Of a stretch of 64,000 nucleotides of DNA, positions 11,524 through 21,489 are shown piece by piece. Under the pieces are notes generated by a model. That model had not been told where the DNA came from. It searched no databases and worked only from the letters and a program-made list of their open reading frames with translations. This stretch comes from Papaver somniferum (lineage: Eukaryota; Streptophyta; Magnoliopsida; Ranunculales; Papaveraceae). A program made the translations under genes and the position numbers. The DNA is taken from NCBI RefSeq assembly GCF_003573695.1, contig NC_039362.1, positions 196,559,625-196,623,624 of the forward strand, in the 5' to 3' direction. Position 1 is the first letter of the stretch; every line of letters starts with the position of its first letter.

Positions 11524-12672
11524 ATGGTGGAGATTCCTTCAAAGGTACAAAACTTAATATCTACTTTTGGTAGTTTATTTCCTGATGAATTACCAAATAC
11601 TTTACCTCCATTAAGGGATTTGCAACATCAAATAGATTTCATACCAGGAACTTCTCTTCCTAATCAAGCTCGCGATAGGTTAAGTCCTAAAGAGCATGAG
11701 ATTTTACAAAGGCAAGTTGATGATCTATTACAAAAAGGATTATTTAGATTAAGCAAAAGTCCTGGTTCTAGTCCATCGTTCTTAGTATACAAGAAAGATG
11801 GTGGTCATCGTATGTGTATAGATTGCAGAGCATTGAAAAAAATAACTATACCCTATAGATTTCCTATTCCTAGATTAGATGATATGATTGATATTCTTTC
11901 TGGTGCTAAAGTATTTACAAAGCTTGATCTACGAAGTGGTTATCATCAAATACGCATTTGTATAGGGGATGAATGGAAGACTGCATTCAAAACTCGTGAA
12001 GGATTATATGAATGGCTTGTAATGCCGTTTGGTTTGTCGAATGCTCCTAGCACGTTTATGCGTCTTATGAACCAAGTGTTACAACCTTTTCTTGGAAAAT
12101 TTGTCATCGTATACTTTGATGATATTTTGATCTACCGCCGCAATGAGGAAGAACATCTGGAACACTTTTCTAAGTTATATTCTGCACTGCAAGTGAATGT
12201 GTTATATGTGAACTTAAAGAAGTGCACTTTCCTTTCAAATAAAGTGACCTTCCTGGGTCATGTAGTTTCAAGTATGGGTATTTATGTTGATGATTCAAAG
12301 GTTAAAGCCATTGTTGACTGGACTACACCTACTTCTATTCGTGAAGTGAGAAGCTTTCATGGATCAGCTTCTTTTTATAGGAGATTTGTCAAGAATTTCA
12401 GCACTATTGCATCTGGTCTTACGGATCGTTTGAAATGTGACACATTTGTGTGGACTGAAGAAGCAGATAAGAGTTTCAATTTACTCAAGGAAAAGTTGTG
12501 TAGCACTCCTGTACTTGTTATGCCAAACTTTGACAAGCCTTTTGAAATACATTGTGATGCTTCCTTTGTTGGCAATGAGCTGTACTTTCTCAAGAAGATC
12601 ACCCGGTTTCTTATTACAGTGAGAAAAATTCTGATACAAGAAAAAAGTGGTCTAATTATGAGCTGGAATTGA
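11524..12672 (+). pseudogene. Ty3/gypsy reverse transcriptase and start of RNase H
   Basis: The 382-residue frame carries RT motifs in order: [20 protein letters not shown] (about 80-99), [13 protein letters not shown] (132-144), [15 protein letters not shown] (163-177), the catalytic [10 protein letters not shown] (196-205; the usual form is Y-[LIV]-DD) and [11 protein letters not shown] (243-253). After the thumb and connection region an RNase H start IHCDAS follows near residue 345. Just after it, near 12575, the frame shifts and the rest of RNase H lies in the next frame. All three RT aspartates are present. Confidence 0.9.
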
Positions 12673-13334
12673 TAGCACTTGTTCAAGCTTTAAAACAATG
12701 GCATCCTTATCTTATTCATAGTGAGTTCATAGTGAATACTTATAACCAAGCTCTTAAATTTTTGAAGACCTCAGCAAAAGTTAATAGGATGCATGATAGG
12801 CGGTTGTCAACTATCAATACGTATAGATTCTCTATAAGGCATAAGAGTGGAAAACAAAATCAGATAGTCGATGCTTTGAGTCGAGGAACTCATCTTCTTG
12901 TCACTATCAAACATGAGAGTTTGGCTTTTGATTTTCCAAGAGATCTTTATAGTGAAGACAAGGATTTTCAAAGTTTCTGGGAGAAGTGTGGTACTTCAAC
13001 AACCAATGTTGATGATTTTCTCATACAAGATGATTTTCTTTTCAAGGGAAATCGTTTATGTATTCCACAATGCTCTTTACGTCTTCATCTAATCATGGAA
13101 TTGCATGACAGTGGTCTTGGTGGACATTGTAGACGTGATAAGACCATTTCTTTGGTTGAGGAACGTTATTTATGGCCTTCTTTAAAGCGAGATGTTCAAA
13201 TATATGTACAAAGGTTCAGGGTTTTTCAACAATCTAAAGGAACTGTTCAAAACACAGGTTTGTACACTTCACTCCCAATTCCAGAGGCTCCTTGGGTAGA
13301 TATTAGCATGTATTTTGTGTTTGGTTTACCACGT
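12669..13334 (+). pseudogene. Ty3/gypsy RNase H C-terminal part and integrase N-terminal part
   Basis: The frame continues RNase H ([36 protein letters not shown]) and enters integrase with the HHCC-type region: HDSGLGGHCRRDKT, RYLWPSLKRDV. The CxxC half of the zinc site is replaced (FRVFQ where CxxCQ is usual). The frame reaches VDISMYFVFGLPR and is then cut at 13334 by the solo LTR. The rest of integrase resumes at 15492. Confidence 0.85.
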
Positions 13335-14099
13335 TGTTTATGGGTGAAAATCGTTTCTGCCGAATTTGGTAATTTCGGTAGGTGAGTGAGAAACAAATAT
13401 AAACCCTAAACAAATATACTGCATGAGAGTACTTTAGATTCCAGAGATCAATCTGTACAAATCCTACCTAAACCAAGAAATGGCCGTTCCGGATTTGCTT
13501 CGGTCACAAAGAGGAGGAGAAGGGCTGGTTTTGGGAGGGAAGCGAAGAGAGTGTTGAGACCAGAAAAGTACTGGAAGAGTAGTACTTGACTTGTATCAGA
13601 AGGTTAAAGCTTTTGGGAAAGCTAGCAAAGTTTCCTTTCTGAGTATTGTATTTCTCCTGACCAAAAACATGTTGTCTTGGTGGAAATAGGTAAGACTATT
13701 TATACAAGTCTAAGTGAAACGTACTCTGGCCTCGTAAGAAAAAGAAATGGATGAGTTAAATGGGGAGAGGTGGTAACGCCTGGTATTGATGGAATTTGAT
13801 GTAATTGATGTTCCATAATGAAAGAGGGTTTCACCATTACTTCCTGTATTTGCTAACCGTTTTATTCTTAATACACTGTCTTGAAACGGGCATTTGTGTA
13901 TGCCGCACGTTGTAAACCGCCAAACCAAAACCATAAAAAGCATCCCCCAGTTTGTGACATGTATTGATGTCTCGAGTGTTTTCGTGGAAAACGTGTAACA
14001 TGTCGCTGGTGTTTGATAAGTTGAGCTTGAGAGATGTGCCGGCTCAGTGGCGACCTTCGACGGTCGAGATTTTGCATCTTGAGAGGAATCGTGGCCTTT

Positions 14100-15000
14100 G
14101 ATGTAGGCACGACATGCCAAAGTGCAAGGGTTGCATGGCATGTGCCAATGGCTTGTGTTGAATGCCTTGGCTATAGGTTGCGCATCGGGTGCAGGTGGCA
14201 ACGTCAAAATGCAAGTGTTGCATGGCATGTGTCAATGGCGCGCGTAGCGGCTTTGGCCCTAGGTTTGCACAGCTTGGCATGCTATGTTGCAAGGGTCGCT
14301 TGGCATGTGCCAATGGCGCGTGTGGCGTCTTGGCACTAGGTTTGCATGTCTTGGCATGCTAGGTCGCAAGCGTCGCATGGCATGTGCCAATGGCGCGTGT
14401 GGCGGCTTGGCCCTAGGTTTGCACGGCTTGGCTTGCTAGGTCGCAAGCGTCGCTTGGAATGTGCCAATGGCGCGTGTGGCGGCTTGGCCTTAGGTTTGCA
14501 CGGCTTGNNNNNNNNNNNNNNNNNNNNNNNNNNNNNNNNNNNNNNNNNNNNNNNNNNNNNNNNNNNNNNNNNNNNNNNNNNNNNNNNNNNNNNNNNNNNN
14601 NNNNNNNNNNNNNNNNNNNNNNNNNNNNNNNNNNNNNNNNNNNNNNNNNNNNNNNNNNNNNNNNNNNNNNNNNNNNNNNNNNNNNNNNNNNNNNNNNNNN
14701 NNNNNNNNNNNNNNNNNNNNNNNNNNNNNNNNNNNNNNNNNNNNNNNNNNNNNNNNNNNNNNNNNNNNNNNNNNNNNNNNNNNNNNNNNTGGCATGCTAG
14801 GTTGCAAGGGTCGCTTGGCATGTGCCAATGGCGCGTGTGGCGGCTTGGCCCTAGGTTAGCACGGCTTGGCATGCTAGGTCGCAAGCGTCGCTTGGCATGT
14901 GCCAATGGCGCGTGTGGCGGCTTGGCCCTAGGTTTGCACGGCTAGGCATGCTAGGTCGCAAGCGTCGCTTGGCATGTGCCAATGGCGCGTGTGGCGCAAT
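14100..15000. repeat. GC-rich tandem repeats of about 90 bp, interrupted by the gap
   Basis: The unit contains GGCATGTGCCAATGGCGCG, then GTGGCGGCTTGGCCCTAGG, then TTTGCACGGCTTGGCATGCT, with AGGTCGCAAGCGTCGCTT between. At least six units are visible on the two sides of the N run (for example near 14306, 14380, 14460, 14820, 14897, 14972). The first copies, near 14130 and 14225, are more diverged. Open frames across the array and the gap are meaningless. Confidence 0.85.
14508..14789. other. Assembly gap (282 N)
   Basis: Bases 14508-14789 are N. The gap lies inside the 90-bp tandem array, so the true copy number and length are unknown. Confidence 1.
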
Positions 15001-15320
15001 GATTGTGCAGCTCGAATTTGGCACGGTTTCCGTGAAGCGCAATGATGTGAAGCTCGAATTTGGGCACGGTTACCGTGAAGCGCAATGATTGTGCGGCTTG
15101 GTTTTGGCATGGTTTCCATGATGCGCAGCGATTGTGCGGCTTTGGTTTTGGCATAGTTGCCATGATGCGCAACGATCGTGCGGCTTTGGTTTTGGCATAG
15201 TTTCCATGATGCGCAACGATTGTGCGGCTTTGGTTTTGTCATAGTTGCCATGATGCGCAGTGATTGGGCGGCCTTGGTTTTGGCATAGTTGCCATGATGC
15301 GCAGTGATTGTGCAGCTTAG
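15000..15320. repeat. Second tandem array, about 43-bp and 60-bp units
   Basis: Units contain GCGCAATGATTGTGCGGCTT or close variants followed by TGGTTTTGGCATAGTTGCCA. About seven copies run from 14996 to 15320. They follow the 90-bp array directly and look like a separate expansion within the same LTR. Confidence 0.8.
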
Positions 15321-15486
15321 GGTTTTGTGTGGCAAAACCTTAGTTTAGCATTTGAAAAAGATACCCTTGTAATTTTTTACATAAGTATATTAAATGTTCT
15401 AATAAATGTGTTTATCGTCACCGGTGACATCATACTATGCGTAAGGTTTTACGATTTTACCCCTTGTCTAAAAACCACCATCAACA

Positions 15487-16352
15487 CACGTACTTCTAAA
15501 GGGGACGGCTCTATTATGGTGGTGGTGGATCGTTATTCAAAAATGTCTCATTTCATAGCTTGCAAGAAAACAATGGATGCTTCACATATTGCTTACTTAT
15601 TTTTCAAGGAAGTAGTACGTTTGCATGGTATTCCAAAAACTATTACGTCTGATAGAGACACTAAATTTTTGAGTTATTTCTGAAAATCATTTTGGATGCG
15701 TTTGGGAACTAAAATTTAGTATAGTACAACTACTCATCCTCAGACTGATGGAAAAACCGAAGTAGTCAATCGTTCTTTGGGCAATCTGATTCGAGATAAG
15801 ATTATTAGAGGAAAAGAAAAACAATGGGATACTCTCCTTCCTCACATGGAATTTTCTTTTAACACTTCAGTTAATAGATCTACAAGTAAAACTCCCTTTG
15901 AGATTGTTTATTCTAAAGTTCCTAACCATATTCTGGATTTGGTAGTTCTTCCTAAGCTGCAACAATCCAGTGCAAAAGCTGATACTATGCTTGAGAAATC
16001 TTCACAGATCCATCAAGAAGTGAAAGCAAAACTTACAGATTCCAACAACAAGTACAAGGAAGATGCAAATCAACATAGAAAGATTAAGATTTTTCGTGAA
16101 GGAGAGTTGGTTATGATTCATCTAAGGAAAGAACGTTTTCCTACTGGAACTTACAACAAAACAAAGATGAAGAAGTATGGTCCATTCAAGATACTGAAGA
16201 AAATCAGTGATAATGCTTATGTTATTGATCTTTCAACAGATTGGAACATATCTAATATTTTCAATGTCCAAGAAATTTTTACGTTTCATGGAGAAAATGC
16301 AGTTCTTTTCAACAGAAAACTCGAGGACGAGTTTCTTTCAAGAAAGGGGGAC
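15487..16352 (+). pseudogene. Ty3/gypsy integrase core and C-terminal domain
   Basis: After the insertion the frame reads [20 protein letters not shown] (first catalytic Asp), [15 protein letters not shown] (second Asp) and, after a stop near 15680 and a frameshift, THPQTDGKTEVVNR (catalytic Glu near 15760). The C-terminal part includes KYGPFKILKKISDNAYVIDL, the GPF/Y module. No chromodomain is visible after it. The final frame stops at 16355, at the LTR. All three DDE residues survive in pieces. Confidence 0.85.
16340..16352 (+). other. Polypurine tract
   Basis: AAGAAAGGGGGAC lies directly before the 3' LTR, as expected for the primer of plus-strand DNA synthesis. Confidence 0.7.
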
Positions 16353-16761
16353 TGATGTAGTACATCCTTTATTTCAAATAACAACATCAACTATGACAAG
16401 TTGATTCCTTTTCTCGGACGCAACTCTGCCGAGTTGTTCTCTTTTTACTGAAGCAACTCTGCCGAGTTGTTCTCATTCCTTATTTACGTTTACTTGTTTT
16501 ACAAGTATTTTAGCTTTCCTAGTTTAGTTAGCTTTCCTATTTCTTTTCTGTTTACGGTTCTTGTGAACCTATTTAAAGGCTACGCGTTTCTTGTTTAGAG
16601 GACACCTTATTATTATTATTATCAATCAAGATTATTATCTTTATCAACTCTTTCAATTCTCTCATTCTAAACCTATTAATTTCATCTTATTCGTATCTCT
16701 TTCGTCACTTCGTATCTCCTGCAATCTCCGTATTGCATTCTTCTTCACAGGTTCTACATTA
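16353..16761 (+). repeat. 3' LTR of the Ty3/gypsy element
   Basis: This 409-bp LTR starts TGATGTAG and ends CTACATTA, and pairs with 8978-9385. The duplication ACCAC follows at 16762-16766. The open frame at 16591-16788 is LTR sequence. Confidence 0.9.
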
Positions 16762-18074
16762 ACCACCCATGGACTTGTTCCATCTTGACCGTCCATGTCT
16801 CCCTTTGAACTTCGCACAGAAGAAACACTTTTGGCAATTTCCGGGTATTCAAGAATCTGACTCTCCTTGAAATACCCATCGAAGTTACTGACTTTCCTAA
16901 GATAGTCAGAATTAGTTAGCTAAGAATCAGGGGAATAATCCGCATCCCATTCTATTTTTAGCAACACCTTCTCACCACCGATCTCCGTCAGCAACACCGC
17001 ATGAACACCTTCAAAGCCATCATCAATGGCTATATGGAAATAATGAATTTTTTTTCTTGATTTAATTTGCAGAGTCTCCATGGATATCCTGACCATCTCT
17101 CTTAATTCATTTCCGATTTGTATGAAGGTTTTTGAATTCCACCACTTTGATGGTAAACCTTTTACCTTTAACCATTCTCTTTCAAGGTAAAGGAAGTCAC
17201 CGGAAATATTTTCTCATATACCTTATCACTTTTAAAATCGATCTTTTCCATATGCGTGGAGCTATCCTCTCCAATACATCTGCAAAATTTGATTATAATT
17301 CCTTTATGGACCTAAATTATTGGAGACCATAGTCTTTTCCACTCCTCCTCTTCTAATGATATTGATGCAGTCAGAATATTGACTTCCTTGAAATCCAGAA
17401 ATCTTCAAGTTTGTAGCTTCCCCTTAATCACACCTGCCAGCCTATTCCACTTGGTAAACAGATGTCGTACTTATTTCCATCCCCATATCTTATAAATCTT
17501 GAAATACTCATATATTATCCTACTTCATTAGTTTGAATATGAGATAAATATACATCTTCACCCAATCTTTCGGACCATTTGTTCTTCCGATCTCCATTGG
17601 CAGCCGAAGTTTCCATTGTTCTCCTTAACCAACCCATAATCTTAGGACTCAAAGATAGCCATGATCTATATCCATTATTTCATCTCTCTATAAACTTGAT
17701 TATTTTTATGTTTCCTATATAATCTTCTTCGATTGAAAGTGATTTCCTTTCAAATTGCAGTATTCTTCTCAGCGGTTTCAAAACTCCACTAGAATTTCTT
17801 CTTCCTCCAGTGCTAGTATCCATTACACTTTCCGTAGATTGTGATATGTCCAACCCCTTCATCATCCGAGAGTTATTTTTATGTTTCCTATATAATATTC
17901 TTCGATTGAAAGTGATTTCCTTTCAAATTGCAATATTTTTCTCAACGGTTGCAAAACTCCACTAGAACTTCTTCTTCCTCCAGTGCTAGTATCCATTACA
18001 CTTTCCGTAGATTGTGATATTTCCAACCCCTTCATCATCCGAGAAGTTCTTTGAACAAATCTACCAGTTATCAT
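16762..18074 (-). pseudogene. LINE ORF1, N-terminal part
   Basis: The minus strand encodes a broken frame with the character of plant L1 ORF1 (DUF4283-like). The start at 18074 reads MITGRFVQRTSRMMKGLEIS. Downstream come KWWNSKTFIQIGNELREMVR near 17090 and a region with EKVLLKIEWDADYSPDS near 16930. It ends at the Ty3 insertion and continues at 8977. ORF1 normally is an RNA-binding protein of the retrotransposition complex. A 173-bp tandem duplication and several shifts and stops inactivate it. Confidence 0.6.
17701..18046. repeat. 173-bp tandem direct duplication inside LINE ORF1
   Basis: Two copies start with TATTTTTATGTTTCCTATAT at 17701 and 17874 and end with CCTTCATCATCCGAGA. They differ at only a few positions. 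173 is not a multiple of three, so the duplication shifts the frame. It gives two similar short minus-strand frames, 17680-17865 and 17862-18074. Confidence 0.85.
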
Positions 18075-18690
18075 GACAAAAGTAAATATGAAAAATCTAA
18101 ATCTAACCTAGGGGAAAAGCAAAACTCCATTAATCAATAAATCCCGGCCCCAAGGGGAAGGATCAAAGATTCATCCTTGGACAGCGAGAAGTTCAATTAG
18201 CACACTAACAAAATGATTCAAATCCTAGGATTGAAATGATTGTGAGGCTGAGTTTGCAAAGAAAGAACATAGATTATTGGATGTCAAATAATTTATACCA
18301 ACTTTGAAAACATATCTTTAAAGACTTTAAACATTTCGAATTCTTAATTTAACGACGTTTTAAGTTTTATAACATCTCCTGTGTTGTACGGAATAAAAAC
18401 ATTTCGAAATCTAGTTAAGGGTTCTTTTATTATACGGTGTTTTAGGTTTTATAACATCTGCCATGTCTTATAGAGACACGTTGAGAAAAACACATCCATC
18501 TATACGGGAGTAAATAATCACAAAGTAGAACATCTTTAATGATAGTTAAGATTCTTGTAAAACTTCATTTTATAACATCTTCATCAAGGATGGATCCAAG
18601 ATATTTTTATAAGGGGAACAAAGCTAAAAAAAAATAATCATAAACCATTACAGGAAAAAATTAAACCAAAATTATTTAACTGAAAATTTA
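18075..18690. other. No gene seen
   Basis: AT-rich sequence, in part probably the LINE 5' leader. A phrase like TTTTATAACATCT recurs at about 18366, 18446 and 18570. No coding frame or element ends were found. Confidence 0.5.
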
Positions 18691-19110
18691 TCAAAATGAT
18701 ACTCGGGGTTCTTGTAGGTCACGGAAAGCATCAATAATTGAATCCATGCTAAACATTTTAGCAATTTCTTTTTCACTATGCACAACCAAAGAGTCTCCAA
18801 GAAATTCATTACCCATTTTGCTGCGAAGTCTAGTCTTGATAATTTTCATTGCCAAAAAAATTAGCTCTGCTGTTGCAGCAGAAACTGGTAGGGTAAGTAA
18901 GCACAAGTTCAATCACTCGATGGATAAGAGTATATGTAATGAATTTTCCATTCTTCACTAACCATTCACACAAACTAGATATAATCTTCAATTTTTTGAA
19001 CTCTTCAGAAGAAACAAAACTATGCTCATAAAGTTGAAGTTTTGTCTTGTACTATGAATCAAGTGTCTTATAAAATTTATTGGCATATTTCGTAAATGAC
19101 AACATCTTTG
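18691..19110 (-). pseudogene. hAT-family transposase/TTF-type protein, C-terminal dimerisation fragment
   Basis: The 73-residue minus-strand frame 18912-18691 reads LTLPVSAATAELIFLAMKII and KTRLRSKMGNEFLGDSLVV, the hAT C-terminal dimerisation domain (LTLPVSSATAERSFSAMKxIKT in plant hAT-derived proteins). The same domain can be followed upstream to about 19110 in another frame (CEWLVKNGKFITYTLIHRVI), so at least one frameshift near 18912 has occurred. The conserved R and S of the ATAERSFS core are changed. It is a truncated relic; the BED finger and DDE region are absent. Confidence 0.75.
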
Positions 19111-19571
19111 CTCCATTAATCCATAATAAACATATAAACCAAAAAAAAGAACAAAATACAGGACTAAGCAGAAGAGTAAGCACAAAGATTTTTAGTTGTT
19201 AAAATCAAGAAATACACTTCAAATAGTAATCAAAAAACTCAATCAATTGTAATTACACAAACATAGATAAAACCCTAGATTTTGAGTATGAAATAAAAAA
19301 TCTAATCCACAATTTCAATTTACATTCAATTATTTAAAACCGAATTAATAAAAAAATACCAGAAAAATACCTTTAATACGATAATAACTCTCTTGATCGC
19401 ACAAGATGAAAAATTGCAGAGGTTTATTCACAGTTAACTTAATAAGATTTAGCAGTTAGCTTACTAAGCCACGACCCAATACGTGTTAGCTTAAGAAAAA
19501 GTGTAAGTGGTAACAAGTCGCGGACCTTCGGTAATCCATTTCGTACATGGCCTCTAAACTACTTGTATTTA
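19111..19571. other. No gene seen
   Basis: AT-rich sequence with no coding frame. The last ten bases are the left target duplication of the MULE-type element that follows. Confidence 0.5.
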
Positions 19572-20165
19572 GTAGGAATTACTGTTTAGTCCAATTTTTC
19601 ATGACCCAGTTAATGGCTAGTCCACCCGTGAAAAACATTTACTCCTCAGTCCAAAAATATTTTTTGGACTGGATTATTTACTCTCTAGTACAAAAACTTC
19701 GTGGAGATTATAAAGTGTATTTTCTAAATACCTAAAACACCCTTCCAGGTCTAATTAGTATCAACACATGTAAATTTTACTACATACTAGTAATATCAAT
19801 ACGATGATACTACATATTAATATGTATTATACTAGTAGTAACAAAAATGTCTTACTAATTTGTTACTAGTAAATTAGGTAACTACTTTACTATACTAGTT
19901 ACTACTAATATACTATACTAGTATTAATTAGTATACTAGTTACCACTACTATACTAGTAACTAGTACTAGTAGTAACATGTAGTATCAATATTTAATAAT
20001 TTTTGATATGTAGTATCAATACATAACATACCACATATCAGTATATAACATACTACATATCAATATGTAGTATCAATATATAACATATTACATATCAAAC
20101 ATAATATTCCCGCTGGACTAGCCATTAATCCGGGTCGGGTTTACTGGATTAAACAAGAAAGTTCT
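19572..20165. mobile_element. MULE-type non-autonomous element (594 bp)
   Basis: The ends are inverted. GTTTAGTCC...GGCTAGTCCA at the left pairs with GTTTAATCC...GGCTAGTCCA read inward from the right, over about 45 bp. The direct repeat CTTGTATTTA flanks it exactly (19562-19571 and 20166-20175). Nine to ten bases is the size expected of Mutator-like elements. The interior is very AT-rich and repeats the phrases TACTAGTAACTAGTA and ACATATCAATATGTAGTATC. It has no coding capacity. Confidence 0.8.
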
Positions 20166-20175
20166 CTTGTATTTA

Positions 20176-21297
20176 TAATAATTGATTTTAGGGAAGGAAT
20201 TTAACCGCTACTACTAGAGATTTCCAAAATTTTAGGGGAGGCGAGAGACACCCCTATATGATACATAGCTCCGTCCTCGATCCCCATGTAGTTGTTTTGA
20301 CCTAAGCGATTGTATAACTAAAATTGCGCTATAATTTTCTCGGTCATTTCGTTAGCTCATTCTAGTTATTCATGTGTCATGTTTTAACCAATTTGCTCGA
20401 AAATAACAATGCTTACTCTTGTATTACTAGATTGCTTGCATTGTTCAAGCTTTGGCCATCCTTGAACTAATGCATATGCCAAATTTTAGCATATTCTACA
20501 CTCTCACATCATCCTTAAGTTTGGGCCAACTCAACTCCATGGATATGCATCAATGCCAACATCGCATGTTGCATTTGACACTTTAGTCTTGTCTTGCATT
20601 TCCCTCAATGAAGCTTCATTGTGTCGGCCAATAAACTTCATTACTTGGCCAATGTCCTTACAGTGTAGCGCCACCTTTGCGCTTCACTGGCCATGCAGGA
20701 TCCCGTTATCTTAGCACTTAACAGTATATGCAGTGTAGCGCCATCTTGGCCGTCAGCGACTTCGCTGCAAGCTATGCTGTCACGCGCCATCTTGGACGTT
20801 CACTAGCCTGACTGGTCATACTAATCCATAAGATTTAGTAATAATCCGATATGAATTAGGATCATCTCTTCTAAGAATATTATTGACTTTCAAATATTGT
20901 ATTAGTCGCATCTAACGTTATACCAAAGGTTAGTATTTTTGCAAAAATTCTAAACAAATTGCATAGAAAACAACCCCCACGCCTCTTTTCGAATAGTATG
21001 TAATTATTTAATGTAATAATACGAGTGAGAATAAAACTCCCAAATATGTGTCCCCAGATATTTCCGAGTTTCTGGGTGAGATTTTGTTGGAAAGGTAATC
21101 CGGACTTAGCCGAGGCCCAAGAAAAACTATTATTGGATATTGCAGTGTGAGTTTTTGATTAATACATGGAGACTGATGGAATTTGGATTTTAATTCCTGA
21201 ATGTGTCCAATCATACCTTTAGATTTTATTCCGTAAAATGCTACCGACACATGTGGAGTGAATTTTCCGTAAATTATTTTCAGTTGTGTAACATTCT
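20176..21297. other. No gene seen; hAT MITE fragment at its left edge
   Basis: Near 20235-20283 there is a phrase (GGAGGCGAGAGACACCCCT and CATAGCTCCGTCCTCG) that resembles the ends of the hAT MITE at 21306-21481, probably a decayed copy. The rest, including GTGTAGCGCCA repeated at about 20663 and 20732, has no recognisable coding content. The open frame at 21008-21250 shows no domain. Confidence 0.45.
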
Positions 21298-21305
21298 ATT
21301 CTATT

Positions 21306-21481
21306 CAGGGACGGAGCTATGTAGAGCTCAGGGGTGGCCCCCGTCCTCCTATTTTTATTTAATTCATCAGTGATCTTTCAAAATTCTTACTAATTAAAAG
21401 TAAAATCTCTTAATAAGTTCTTTTAAATAATTTTTTTTGTCTATTAATCCTTCCTATATGAAATTTATGGCTCCGTCCCTG
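21306..21481. mobile_element. hAT-type MITE (176 bp)
   Basis: Terminal inverted repeats CAGGGACGGAGC and GCTCCGTCCCTG are exact. The 8-bp duplication ATTCTATT flanks it exactly (21298-21305 and 21482-21489). Both features are diagnostic of the hAT superfamily. It has no coding capacity. Confidence 0.92.
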
Positions 21482-21489
21482 ATTCTATT

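Larger units (their letters stand above)
13335..15486 (-). mobile_element. Solo LTR inserted in the integrase gene
   Basis: On the minus strand the insertion starts TGTTGATGGTGG (15486) and ends CCATAAACA (13335). The 5-bp duplication CACGT flanks it exactly (13330-13334 and 15487-15491). Removing it joins GLPR to TSKGDGS of the integrase in frame, which supports the boundaries. It has no coding domain. A minus-strand TATAAATAG at about 13695-13703 suits an LTR promoter. More than half of it is tandem repeat, plus an assembly gap. Confidence 0.85.
8978..16761 (+). mobile_element. Ty3/gypsy LTR retrotransposon, decayed but structurally complete
   Basis: The element has two LTRs (8978-9385 and 16353-16761), a primer binding site, gag, protease, reverse transcriptase, RNase H and integrase in Ty3 order, and a polypurine tract. 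The 5-bp target duplication ACCAC is exact (8973-8977 and 16762-16766). It sits inside LINE ORF1. By eye the LTRs differ at roughly 20 of 408 positions, about 5%, so the insertion is not recent. Several frameshifts and stops break the coding region, and a solo LTR (13335-15486) has landed in integrase. It therefore cannot move by itself. Confidence 0.92.

Noticed and set aside
14336..14945. Long open frames across the N run
   Set aside because: The frames consist of undetermined residues and tandem repeat translation.
8978..16761. Endogenous virus rather than retrotransposon
   Set aside because: No envelope-like frame lies between integrase and the 3' LTR; the integrase frame ends at the LTR itself.
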